In this document: piece after piece, positions 45,755-54,772 of the stretch
Layout: the number at the start of each line of letters is the position of its first letter
Position numbering within the stretch: the first letter of the stretch is position 1
Assembly (NCBI GenBank): GCA_022709695.1
Contig: JAKLII010000008.1
Coordinates: forward strand, 62,001-126,000
Reading direction: 5' to 3'
DNA: 64,000 nt
Source: Bacteroidota bacterium
Lineage (GTDB): Bacteria > Bacteroidota > Bacteroidia > Bacteroidales > SKPS01
The notes under the pieces: generated by a model
Databases searched by the model: none
The model's input: the letters and a program-made list of their open reading frames with translations, nothing else
What the model was told of the DNA's origin: nothing
Translations under genes and position numbers: made by a program

Positions 45755-46546
45755 TCAGTACCGTATTTTATGCCTGCCTTCAGGCATCGTTTGATCGAAG
45801 AACAGAATCCCCATCCCGAAAAGGTCCACTGAACATCGGATGCGGGGATGCTTCAGTATCTCGTCCCAGGCTGATTCCATCTGGTCCGACCAGCGGATAT
45901 CGTCAAAAACCATTACCGCTTTGTCGGAGATATGGTTGAGGGATTTCAGGAAATAGTTCAGGGTGGGTGCCATCCGGTGGTTCCCGTCGAAAAAGATATA
46001 ATCGATCGGATGATACAGTGACAGAACGCCATCCAGCACCTCTTCGAAAGGGCCTGTGACCTGCACGACAGCATCGCTGACGCCAAGGGTGCTAAAGTTT
46101 TTCTGCGCCAGACGGGCTGTGTTTTCGCATCCTTCAATGGTGATGATCCTTGCTTCAGGATGCGCCATGGAGAGTAAAGCAGTGGTTAGTCCGAGTGAGG
46201 TACCCAGTTCCAGTACGGTTGAGGGTCTGGTGAGTTGCATAAGCCGGTACTGCAACCGGGAGTATTTCTCTGGCTGGGTCGATTTCCGGGCAATGTTGCT
46301 GATCTTTCGCTTTGAAACCAGTCGTTCACCCGGTCCGGCCCCCAGGTCGTTTACTGTTATCTCAGTGTGGTCTTTCATCAGAGCGCTCCGCAGCCCCCTT
46401 ACGCGAAGTATCGCTTCATCACACCTCTCTCCGGCATGGGGGCTCTTTTTCAGGGCTTTCTGCAGCTCCGGCGGAAAGGCATTCCCCGATCTGTCAGCGG
46501 ATACGTTGAAGAATAGTCTGGAGATGAATTTTTGCACAGAATTCAT
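45755..46546 (-). CDS. Class I SAM-dependent methyltransferase
   Basis: A 263-residue protein from ATG 46546. The SAM-binding motif I is [17 protein letters not shown], followed by [15 protein letters not shown] and, further on, [18 protein letters not shown], as in O-methyltransferase-like enzymes. The substrate is unknown. A TACTTTTG element ends 4 nt before the ATG, so the message may be leaderless. It lies 11 bp upstream of the ABC ATPase gene and may be co-transcribed. Confidence 0.82.
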   Translation of the reverse strand: MNSVQKFISRLFFNVSADRSGNAFPPELQKALKKSPHAGERCDEAILRVRGLRSALMKDHTEITVNDLGAGPGERLVSKRKISNIARKSTQPEKYSRLQYRLMQLTRPSTVLELGTSLGLTTALLSMAHPEARIITIEGCENTARLAQKNFSTLGVSDAVVQVTGPFEEVLDGVLSLYHPIDYIFFDGNHRMAPTLNYFLKSLNHISDKAVMVFDDIRWSDQMESAWDEILKHPRIRCSVDLFGMGILFFDQTMPEGRHKIRY

Positions 46547-46550
46547 AATG

Positions 46551-46558
46551 CAAAAGTA
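46551..46558 (-). promoter_or_regulatory. Predicted -7 element of the methyltransferase gene
   Basis: TACTTTTG on the minus strand matches TAnnTTTG exactly. The ATG follows 4 nt later, placing the transcript start at or near the start codon. No clear -33. Confidence 0.45.
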
Positions 46559-46567
46559 TGCCTTATT

Positions 46568-46599
46568 ATTGCACCGTTTGAAAAAATCCGGTAGGTTTG
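46568..46599 (+). promoter_or_regulatory. Predicted promoter of the UbiA-family gene
   Basis: ATTG (46568-46571, one mismatch to TTTG), 20-nt spacer, TAGGTTTG (46592-46599, exact TAnnTTTG). The ATG at 46626 follows 26 bp later, with AGGAGA at 46601-46606. Confidence 0.55.
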
Positions 46600-46625
46600 C
46601 AGGAGATACCCCATGCCGCTGCAAC

Positions 46626-47483
46626 ATGATCGGGAACTACCTCAGGCTGGTAAAATTCAGCCATACACTTTTTGCCATGCCTTTTGCGCTGGCCTCCTTT
46701 TTTATGGCTTTGCAGGAAACAGAAAACCCCCTGAGCTGGAGGCTTCTGGTTCTGGTTGTGGCTGCCATGGTGTTCGCGCGCAATGCCGCCATGGCTTTCA
46801 ACCGGTATATCGACAGGGAGATTGACAGGAAGAATCCACGTACGCTCAAACGCGAAATTCCCGCGGGGATCCTCCGGGCCCGCGCTGTGCTGGTGTTTGT
46901 GGCTCTCAACAGCCTCCTGTTCATGGGAGCCGCATTCATGATCAACCCTTTGTGTTTTGCCCTGAGCCCGGTTGCCCTGGCGGTGATCCTCGGCTACAGC
47001 CTCACCAAACGTTTTACGGCACTCTGCCATCTGATCCTCGGGGTAGGCCTCTCTCTGGCCCCCCTTGGAGCCTGGCTGGCCGTTACCGGTACATTTCATC
47101 CTGTTCCTGTACTCCTCTCTTTTTCTGTCCTCTTTTGGGTATCAGGTTTTGACATCATCTATGCACTCCAGGATGAAGAATTCGACAAAGACTCCAGGCT
47201 GCATTCCATCCCGGCAACCATCGGAAAGAAACGGTCCCTGCAGGTTTCCTCACTGCTGCATGCAGCCAGCTTTGGTTTCCTTGTGGCTGTGACCATCCTG
47301 TCCGGCGCAGGAAAAACCGGCATAATCGGAACCTCCCTTTTTGGATTGTTGTTGCTCTACCAGCACCTGATCATTTCTCCCCGGGATCTCTCCCGGGTCA
47401 ATATCAGTTTTTTCACCACCAACGGCATAGCAAGCCTGCTGTGGGCAACCCTTTTCATTACAGGAATTCTTACGGGTACCTGA
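46626..47483 (+). CDS. UbiA-family polyprenyltransferase
   Basis: Membrane prenyltransferase of 285 residues from ATG 46626. The frame stays open far upstream, but that part is antisense to the methyltransferase gene; the predicted promoter and the family start MIGNYLRLVKFSHTLFAMPF set this start. Both Asp motifs are present: NRYIDREIDRKNPRTLKREIP and LQDEEFDKDSRLHS. About eight membrane segments follow. It attaches a polyprenyl chain to an aromatic ring in quinone synthesis; it resembles the type linked to the futalosine menaquinone route (MqnP-like), which I cannot confirm. Nuo and Nqr genes nearby use the quinone. Confidence 0.88.
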   Translation: MIGNYLRLVKFSHTLFAMPFALASFFMALQETENPLSWRLLVLVVAAMVFARNAAMAFNRYIDREIDRKNPRTLKREIPAGILRARAVLVFVALNSLLFMGAAFMINPLCFALSPVALAVILGYSLTKRFTALCHLILGVGLSLAPLGAWLAVTGTFHPVPVLLSFSVLFWVSGFDIIYALQDEEFDKDSRLHSIPATIGKKRSLQVSSLLHAASFGFLVAVTILSGAGKTGIIGTSLFGLLLLYQHLIISPRDLSRVNISFFTTNGIASLLWATLFITGILTGT

Positions 47484-47505
47484 CGAAAACAAGTTACTGA
47501 TTTAT

Positions 47506-48963
47506 TTATGGAAGGATTACGGCACTGCCGATCAGGCTGAGGATCCCGTTAGGGGAAATACCCAGATAGATGATGATGATGGCCAGCAAACCCAGAACTA
47601 TGTAACCAGCTGAAAAAGTGGAGGAGTTATCTGATGCAGGGGTTTTCTCCTTCGGAGCTGAAAACATCATAACCACAACCCTTAGATAATAATATACCCC
47701 GATAACACTGTTCACAGCCAGGAAGATCAGTAGCAGCCAGAGGTCAGCTTTTACTCCCGAAAGCGCCACAAAAAATTTACCTGCAAATCCAGCTGTCAGC
47801 GGGATTCCGGCAAGTGAAAACATGATAAGGGCCAAAAATGCCGCCAGTACTGGTTTCTTCCAGAAAAGCCCTTTGTATTTCTCAAGTTCTTCGGCCTCAC
47901 CCTGCGAATCGGAGAGGATGGAGATTACCCCAAAAGCCCCCAGGGTAGTGGCAAAATAGGCATAGAGATAGAATGTGGCTGCCTGTGTCCCGCCGTCACC
48001 AAACGCGATCAGGGAGATCATCAGATAACCCAGGTGTGCGATGGAGGAATAGGCAAGCAGCCTTTTCAGGTTATTTTGCCGGACCGCCAGAATATTCCCG
48101 ATAAGCATGGATGCGGCTGCAAGTATTGTCAGCACAAGTACAACCTGCTGGTATTCAGTGCCATGGATCATGGTAAAAAATCTGATTAGTGCACCCACCA
48201 TACCCCCCTTGGAAACGGTTGCGATAAAGGCAGTCACCGGGGCATTGGAACCCTGATAGACGTCGGAGGTCCACCAGTGAAAGGGGACCAGTGAGAGTTT
48301 GAAACCTGCTCCTGCAATGATCATCCCGATTCCCGCGACCAGCAGGGGGGAAAAGGTATGCTGGCTGAGGTAGGTCCCGATGGAACTGTAGCTGAGGCCC
48401 CCGGTTTCATAGTAAACCAGGGCTACCCCAAAAATGAGAACAGCTGAAGACAGGGCAGCAAGGATCAGATATTTCAACCCGGCTTCAATGGCTTTGCCGC
48501 TGCGATGGATATAGCTGATAAGCGCATAAAGGGAAATTCCAAGCAACTCCAGGCTCAGGAACAGGGATGCAAAACCGTTGGATGAAACCATCAGGGAAGA
48601 GCCCAAAGTGGCAAACAACAACAGCAGGTAAAATTCCTCCCGCCGTTCCGATAGGTTATCCAGGTATCTCTTTGCCAGCAGTGTCACCAGGAATCCGGCT
48701 GAAGCAAACATGCCTGTATAGAGAAGCGAAAAGCGGTCAATGGTTAGCAGGGGACTAACATAGGGCTCTTTGTCCATCAGATACACCGCAAAGGCAAGGG
48801 TCAGGGCAAAGCTCAGAAGGGTAAGGATCCAGGTAAAAGTGTGATTGCGCCGGATTGAAATCAAAAAAATCATCAAAACAGGTCCTGCCAGCATTGTGAT
48901 AAAGGGAAGGAGCTGCAGCAATTCACCGGAGGTTATCAGATTATTCATGGTGGGTTGTGTCAT
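47506..48963 (-). CDS. nuoN: NADH-quinone oxidoreductase subunit N
   Basis: Antiporter-like proton-channel subunit of the complex I membrane arm; 485 residues and about 14 membrane helices. The central KLSLVPFHWWTSDVYQGSNAPVT stretch, with the Lys used in proton transfer, and LKRLLAYSSIAHLGYL are typical of NuoN. Last gene of the operon, 31 bp after nuoM; it converges with the UbiA gene, with no clear terminator in the 22-bp gap. Confidence 0.96.
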   Translation of the reverse strand: MTQPTMNNLITSGELLQLLPFITMLAGPVLMIFLISIRRNHTFTWILTLLSFALTLAFAVYLMDKEPYVSPLLTIDRFSLLYTGMFASAGFLVTLLAKRYLDNLSERREEFYLLLLFATLGSSLMVSSNGFASLFLSLELLGISLYALISYIHRSGKAIEAGLKYLILAALSSAVLIFGVALVYYETGGLSYSSIGTYLSQHTFSPLLVAGIGMIIAGAGFKLSLVPFHWWTSDVYQGSNAPVTAFIATVSKGGMVGALIRFFTMIHGTEYQQVVLVLTILAAASMLIGNILAVRQNNLKRLLAYSSIAHLGYLMISLIAFGDGGTQAATFYLYAYFATTLGAFGVISILSDSQGEAEELEKYKGLFWKKPVLAAFLALIMFSLAGIPLTAGFAGKFFVALSGVKADLWLLLIFLAVNSVIGVYYYLRVVVMMFSAPKEKTPASDNSSTFSAGYIVLGLLAIIIIYLGISPNGILSLIGSAVILP

Positions 48964-48994
48964 TTAATCCAGAGATAAGTTTGTAACAAATGGT

Positions 48995-50470
48995 TTACAG
49001 GTTGCCGAGCACTGCAGTGATGACAGGTTTTACAGCATCCATCACCGGTTGCGGATACAGGCCGAGCCAAAGAATCACCATTACCAGGGAGCCAATGATG
49101 ATCACTTCGCGCCAGGATAGATCACTGAAATTCCACTCCTTGTTTTTAGGTCCCTGAAATACCCGCTGGAAGATGCGCAGAGAGTACACTGTGCCGAGAA
49201 CAAGTCCGATGGAAGCAATAGCAGTGATAATCATATTGGCCTGGAATGATCCTGAAAGCACCAGGAATTCAGCGATGAAGTTACCCAGGCCGGGGAGTCC
49301 GAGGGAGGCAAGTGCGAAAATGAGCATCATACTGGCAAGTTTCGGGACCGTAGCCCAGAGCCCTCCGAAGCTGTTGATATCGCGTGTATGGGCACGTTCG
49401 TACATAAAGCCCACCAGGATAAACAGAGCTCCTGTACTGATTCCGTGGGTTACCATCTGCATCACAACTCCCTGGTAAGCCAGCTGATTGAATGCAAATA
49501 CCCCAAGCATGACAAAGCCCATATGGCTGACGCTGGTGTAGGCTACCAGTCTTTTCAGGTCGGTTTGGGAGAAGGCGAGTTTAGCACCGTAAATGATCCC
49601 TATAGCTCCCAGGATCATCCCTGCCGGGGCAAAGGTATGCGCAGCCTGCGGGAACAGAGGAATGGCAAACCTGATGATACCGTAGGCTCCGGTTTTAAGA
49701 AGAAGTCCGGCAAGGATAAGGCTGCCTGCCGTGGGCGCCTGGGTATGGGCATCTGGCAGCCAGTTGTGCAACGGCACCACCGGAAGCTTAACGCTGAAAG
49801 CCATCAGAAAGCCTCCCATCAGGAGAAGGCCGGTTTTTGGATCAAACTGGGTCCCCAACAGGTCAGTATAATCAAATGAGTAAATCCCTGTGTTTCTGCC
49901 ATGGATAAAATAGAGGCTCAGGATCGCAAGAAACATGAGCAAACCACTTGCCTGCGTATAGATGAAAAATTTATAGGCTGCATACACCCTTTTTTCATGC
50001 CCCCATATCCCGATGAGAAAGTACATTGGGATGAGCATGATCTCCCAGAAGAAATAGAACAGAAAGAGGTCCAGTGCCGTAAAGACCCCGATAATACCTG
50101 CAAGGATCCACAAGAGGTTGAAGTAATAAAAGCCCTTCCGGTCCGTGATCTCCTTCCATGACACCAGAACGGAGAGCACGCCGAGGAACAGGGTAAGAAG
50201 GATCATAACAAGGCTTAATCCATCCATGGCAAAATGGACGCTGATGCCGAATGCGGGTATCCATGAAAAGCGGACCTCCTCCAGCCATGCCCCCGGAGAA
50301 GTTACGCCGATAGTGGAAAGGTTATTCGCCAGATATCCAAGTATCAGCAGGAATGCAAGCGAAACAGAAACCAGCGAAATACTCCTGGCCGCATGCGGGT
50401 GGAATCTGCTGCCAATCCATGCGGCGGTTCCACCCAGCATCAAAATTCCGATCAGATTGATGATTATCAT
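48995..50470 (-). CDS. nuoM: NADH-quinone oxidoreductase subunit M
   Basis: Antiporter-like membrane subunit, 491 residues from ATG 50470, which overlaps the nuoL stop by 4 bp; a longer frame upstream lies inside nuoL. The FSVKLPVVPLHNWLPDAHTQAPT block with channel Lys/His residues and LKRLVAYTSVSHMGFV are seen, plus the Glu of FFWEIMLIPMYFLIG in helix 5. Confidence 0.96.
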   Translation of the reverse strand: MIIINLIGILMLGGTAAWIGSRFHPHAARSISLVSVSLAFLLILGYLANNLSTIGVTSPGAWLEEVRFSWIPAFGISVHFAMDGLSLVMILLTLFLGVLSVLVSWKEITDRKGFYYFNLLWILAGIIGVFTALDLFLFYFFWEIMLIPMYFLIGIWGHEKRVYAAYKFFIYTQASGLLMFLAILSLYFIHGRNTGIYSFDYTDLLGTQFDPKTGLLLMGGFLMAFSVKLPVVPLHNWLPDAHTQAPTAGSLILAGLLLKTGAYGIIRFAIPLFPQAAHTFAPAGMILGAIGIIYGAKLAFSQTDLKRLVAYTSVSHMGFVMLGVFAFNQLAYQGVVMQMVTHGISTGALFILVGFMYERAHTRDINSFGGLWATVPKLASMMLIFALASLGLPGLGNFIAEFLVLSGSFQANMIITAIASIGLVLGTVYSLRIFQRVFQGPKNKEWNFSDLSWREVIIIGSLVMVILWLGLYPQPVMDAVKPVITAVLGNL

Positions 50471-52362
50471 AAGAATAGTGCGATGGTTAGTGTAATGATC
50501 AAACCTAAAGCTATGCCTGCGGCATACCACCGCAGGTTACCGTTCTGACTCCTCCTGGTGAGGTTGTGGAGCCATACCACCAGGTTGGAAGGAGCTATGC
50601 TGATGTAATCAACAATATCATTCTTGTTGATATTGGATAACCAGGTGAAAGGACGGATAATCAGCAGATCGTAAACCCAGTCGAAGCCCCAGCCTGTTAA
50701 CCACCAATGGTGGAGGGCGGCTCCCGCCCGGGTTTGCTTTAGCCTGAAAAGGAACCCCGGTTTTTTCATCCAGAAATGCCATGCCAGGTATATTCCGAAG
50801 AAGCCGGTTAACGCAGTAAGGACCTGAAGAATAAGCTCTGTGGATTCAGCTCCGCTGTGGAGGATGTGGACTTCAGGAAGCACACCGGACAACATCCCTG
50901 AAAACAGGGTAATGTGTCCCAGGTTATGGGGTGTTTCCAGAAACCCTCCGATGATGGAAAGTACCGCAAGCACCACCAGCGGAATCAGCATCGCTCTTCC
51001 GGGCCTGAGGTGGATGTGGGTCTTCATTTTACCCCAGAAGGTGATAAACACCATCCTGAAGGTGTAGATGGAGGTGATAAAGGCTCCAAGGAAGGCTGCA
51101 GCCCACAGAAAAAGACTCCCTTTTTCGGATGACCAGGAGTACCAGAGGATTGCATCTTTGCTGTAAAAACCTGCGGTAACCAGGGGGAGCGCTGCAAGTG
51201 CACCGGAACCTGCAAGAAAGGTCCAGAAAATGACTGGCATCTCTTTCCGGAGGCCACCCATCTTGAAAATATTTTGTTCGTGATGCAGTGCATGAATCAC
51301 GGCTCCTGCACCAAGGAACAGCAGGGCTTTGAAGAAGGCATGGATCATGAAATGGAAAATACCGGCCGACCAGGCACCCACACCCAGTGCAAGAAACATA
51401 TAACCGATCTGACTGATGGTGGAATAGGCCAGTACCCTTTTGATATCATACTGCACGACAGCTGCAAATCCGGCGATCAGCAGGGTGGAGGCTCCCACGA
51501 TGGCTACGGTTTTCATGGCGATGGGTGCGAGTTCAAATACAACATGGTTCCGGGCAATCAGATATACACCGGCAGTAACCATCGTGGCTGCATGGATCAA
51601 TGCGCTAACAGGCGATGGACCTGCCATTGCATCAGGTAACCAGGTCTGTAAAGGAAGCTGGGCCGATTTGCCGACCGCACCACCAAGTAACAGAAACGCA
51701 ATCCAAACAACCTTAGCCGAACCAGGGGTCCAATGGGCAGGAGCAGTCTCAAGGATACTTCTGATATCCAGTGTGTTGAATTCCGTGATGAGAAGAAATA
51801 ACCCGAGCGCCATGGCCGTATCTCCGACACGTGTTACGATAAAGGCTTTTCTGGCGGCTGCAGCATTGGCCGATTCCTTATACCAGAAACCGATTAGAAG
51901 GAAGCTGCAAAGTCCGACACCTTCCCAACCCAGATACATCAACGCAAGGTTGTCGGCAAGCACAAGAATCAGCATAGCACTGACAAAGAGATTCATGAAT
52001 GCCAGAAAACGGGCAAACCCCTCGTCATCACGCATATACTCGGATGAGTACACGTGGATCAGGAAACCCACAAAAGTAACTACAAAGATGAAGGCCAGGG
52101 ACAACCCATCCAGATAGAATGCAATGGAGGGGGAAAGTCCGCCGGAACTCATCCACGTCCATAGCTTCAGGGTAAACGCATTCCCGGCCGGAGGGGAGGT
52201 CAGAAACTCAATACCTATGAGTATTACAAGTAATGCTGACAACCCGACGGTTCCTGTTCCAATCAGGGTAATGATGCTTTTCCTGAGATTCCTGCCGAAA
52301 AAGGCAAGTACCAGGAAACCCAGCAACGGCATCACAGGAACTAACCATAAATAACGCATCAT
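50467..52362 (-). CDS. nuoL: NADH-quinone oxidoreductase subunit L
   Basis: Distal proton-channel subunit; 631 residues with about 16 membrane helices and the long lateral helix expected near the C-terminus. [21 protein letters not shown]-type sequence (here [15 protein letters not shown]) and [16 protein letters not shown] are diagnostic. Two consecutive Met codons open the frame (52362, 52359). Confidence 0.96.
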   Translation of the reverse strand: [631 protein letters not shown]

Positions 52363-52380
52363 AAGGTAATTATTTGATTT

Positions 52381-52716
52381 TTAATTTGATTCCGAAGCTT
52401 CTGTGATATCATTCATCTGCGTCATTTCGTCCGCGTCAATGGATTTCTGCAGATGGAAAAGTTTCAGGATGAGGGCGAGGCCGACAGCGACTTCTGCCGC
52501 AGCCATGGTGAGGATGAAAATGAACATCACCTGGCCGTCAGGCTGTGCCCATCGGGAACCGGCGATAATGAAAGCCATTCCTGCCGCATTGAGCATAATT
52601 TCAACAGACATCATCATCAGGATCATATTTTTCCTGATCAACACACCCACCAGCCCAATGCCAAAAAGCAGGGCTGCCAGTAAAAGGCTTTGTTCAACGG
52701 GTATCTGCTCCATCAT
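52381..52716 (-). CDS. nuoK: NADH-quinone oxidoreductase subunit K
   Basis: Small membrane subunit of 111 residues with three helices; the conserved membrane Glu residues sit in SVEIMLNAAG and MAAAEVAVGLAL. The C-terminal tail (IDADEMTQMNDITEASESN) is acidic and slightly longer than in E. coli. It starts 1 bp after nuoJ. Confidence 0.95.
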   Translation of the reverse strand: MMEQIPVEQSLLLAALLFGIGLVGVLIRKNMILMMMSVEIMLNAAGMAFIIAGSRWAQPDGQVMFIFILTMAAAEVAVGLALILKLFHLQKSIDADEMTQMNDITEASESN

Positions 52717-52717
52717 G

Positions 52718-53239
52718 TTATTCTCCTTTCAGAAATCTGTGTTTGCTTTTTCTTTTCGTATAACCGAGGTGAAACGCTCCGATAATACCTGCCATGAGCA
52801 TTACAGCTGCTATTTCCACCCCCAGCAGATACTGTGTATACAGGGAAATACCTACTGTTTTGGGTTCAACAATACTCAGGGAAGCCGTTGCGACTGGCTG
52901 GTTCAGGATCGCATAGGATAATATGGCAAAAAGGATAGCAGCCATCAGTGCAGGCCCGATCCATCTTTTCGGAACAAGCCATCGCTCTTTGGCCTTTTCG
53001 GTTTCACCGCCGATATTCAGCATCATGATCACAAAAACAAAAAGAACCATGATGGCCCCTGCATACACGATCACCTCCAGTGCCGCCGCAAAATGTGCCC
53101 CCAGAACAAAAAGCACCACCGCTGCTGCCAGGAAGGATACGATCAGATAAAGCAGAGCATGAACAGCATTCGAACGGGTAACAGCCATGATGGTCGACAC
53201 CACTGCTATAACCCCTGCTATGTAAAAAGCTATCAACAT
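52718..53239 (-). CDS. nuoJ: NADH-quinone oxidoreductase subunit J
   Basis: Membrane subunit of 173 residues with five helices. The helix-3 pattern ALEVIVYAGAIMVLFVFVIMM is characteristic; this helix carries the pi-bulge implicated in coupling. The C-terminus is Lys/Arg-rich. It lies 39 bp after nuoI. Confidence 0.94.
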   Translation of the reverse strand: MLIAFYIAGVIAVVSTIMAVTRSNAVHALLYLIVSFLAAAVVLFVLGAHFAAALEVIVYAGAIMVLFVFVIMMLNIGGETEKAKERWLVPKRWIGPALMAAILFAILSYAILNQPVATASLSIVEPKTVGISLYTQYLLGVEIAAVMLMAGIIGAFHLGYTKRKSKHRFLKGE

Positions 53240-53278
53240 AATTTCATCGGTTTACTTGATTCCTAATTAATACACTTT

Positions 53279-53794
53279 TCAGGGCATCAGGTCCCTGACA
53301 TCAACAGGAGCCAGTTCATTTTCAGCCTGTCCTTTGTCCTTGCCTCCGATTGACATGCCTGAAACCCGGTAAAAATTGTAACCGTGCTGTTTTCCTTCCC
53401 CTGAAATGAGCAGGTCATCCTTTTCATACACCAGATTGTTTCTGTTATACTCACCGATTTCATAATCGGGGATGAGCTGAATGGCATAGGTAGGACAGGC
53501 CTCTTCGCAATAACCGCAAAATATGCAGCGGGAGAAATTGATACGGAAAAACTCCGGGTACCTCCTGCCATCTTCATCATGGGTAGCCTGCAGGGAGATA
53601 CAATCTACCGGGCAGGCGGCTGCACACAGATAACAGCCCACACAGCGCTCCATCCCGTCCGGGTCGCGCGTCAGCACAATCCTTCCGCGGTATCTTGCCG
53701 CCAGGTTTACTTTCTTGTCAGGGTATTCGATCGTTTCCCTTTTGGCGAAGGTATGCTTAAGGGCTAAAGCGATGCTTCTGAGATGACTGTACAT
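53279..53794 (-). CDS. nuoI: NADH-quinone oxidoreductase subunit I
   Basis: Peripheral Fe-S subunit of 171 residues holding clusters N6a and N6b. Two ferredoxin-type motifs are seen, [16 protein letters not shown] and [16 protein letters not shown], each with three closely spaced Cys plus a fourth followed by Pro. The N-terminal helix ([16 protein letters not shown]) packs against the membrane arm. Confidence 0.97.
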   Translation of the reverse strand: MYSHLRSIALALKHTFAKRETIEYPDKKVNLAARYRGRIVLTRDPDGMERCVGCYLCAAACPVDCISLQATHDEDGRRYPEFFRINFSRCIFCGYCEEACPTYAIQLIPDYEIGEYNRNNLVYEKDDLLISGEGKQHGYNFYRVSGMSIGGKDKGQAENELAPVDVRDLMP

Positions 53795-53815
53795 GATTTG
53801 TATTTCTTTTTTCTG

Positions 53816-54769
53816 TTATGTACTTAGAATGATGGCTCCGGTGATAAGCAGGTTCAGGAGCGAGAGCGGCAGGAGGATCTTCCACCCGAAACCCAGCAGC
53901 TGATCGTACCGGGGTCTGGGCAATGCAGCACGGAGGAGGATGATAAAGGCAATCATCCCGAAGACTTTGATTAACAGCCAGGCGATGGGAGGAAGGAATG
54001 CCGGCCCGTTCCATCCTCCGAGAAACAAGGTGGCGGTTAGTGCGGAAATCAGTGTGATGCCAAGATATTCGCCGACAAAGAACATCCCGAACTTCATTCC
54101 TGAATATTCTGAGTGGAATCCGGCCACAAGTTCGCTTTCCGATTCAGGGATATCAAAGGGGATCCTGTGGGATTCTGCCAGTCCTGCAATGAGAAAGATC
54201 AGGAAACCTACGAACTGGGGGACAATGAACCATGTGTTTTTTTGAGCCTCCACGATGTCAACCATGCTGAAAGAACCGGTCATCATCACCACACCCATCA
54301 GCGATAATCCCATAAAAACCTCGTAACTCAACATCTGGGAAGCTCCCCTCATTGCCCCCAGCAGCGCATACTTGTTATTGGAAGACCACCCGGCCAGCAC
54401 CAGACTGTAGGCCCCAAGGGAGGAGAAACCAAAGAAAAAGAGCAGGCCTATATTCAGATCTGCCACCACGATACCGGGGGAAAGGGGTATTATGGCAAAG
54501 ACAATCATGGTGGTAATCATGACGATTGTTGGTGACAGGATGAAAATGCCCCGGTCTGCAAAGCGCGGAACCCAGTCCTCCTTCGTAAAGATCTTCACCA
54601 CATCGGCTACAACCTGCAGGATGCCGAAAGGTCCGACCCTGTTGGGCCCCAGCCGGTCCTGCCATAATGATAGCAGCCTCCTCTCGATGAAAATATTACC
54701 GGCTGCAATGGTCAGGGCTGCCAGGATCACACCGGCAATGACCAGTATGTAGGTCCATGTCTCACTCAT
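53816..54769 (-). CDS. nuoH: NADH-quinone oxidoreductase subunit H
   Basis: Membrane subunit next to the quinone site; 317 residues and eight helices. [23 protein letters not shown], the long acidic loop with [20 protein letters not shown] and the C-terminal [18 protein letters not shown] are all diagnostic. The last lines the quinone entry. Confidence 0.97.
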   Translation of the reverse strand: MSETWTYILVIAGVILAALTIAAGNIFIERRLLSLWQDRLGPNRVGPFGILQVVADVVKIFTKEDWVPRFADRGIFILSPTIVMITTMIVFAIIPLSPGIVVADLNIGLLFFFGFSSLGAYSLVLAGWSSNNKYALLGAMRGASQMLSYEVFMGLSLMGVVMMTGSFSMVDIVEAQKNTWFIVPQFVGFLIFLIAGLAESHRIPFDIPESESELVAGFHSEYSGMKFGMFFVGEYLGITLISALTATLFLGGWNGPAFLPPIAWLLIKVFGMIAFIILLRAALPRPRYDQLLGFGWKILLPLSLLNLLITGAIILST

Positions 54770-54772
54770 ACC

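Noticed and set aside
46056-46625. Long N-terminal extension of the UbiA-family frame
   Set aside because: This part is antisense to the methyltransferase gene, lies upstream of the predicted promoter and has no family similarity.
51440-52117. 225-codon open frame on the plus strand opposite nuoL
   Set aside because: Antisense to conserved NuoL helices; composition is that of a complement reading, with no promoter or ribosome site.
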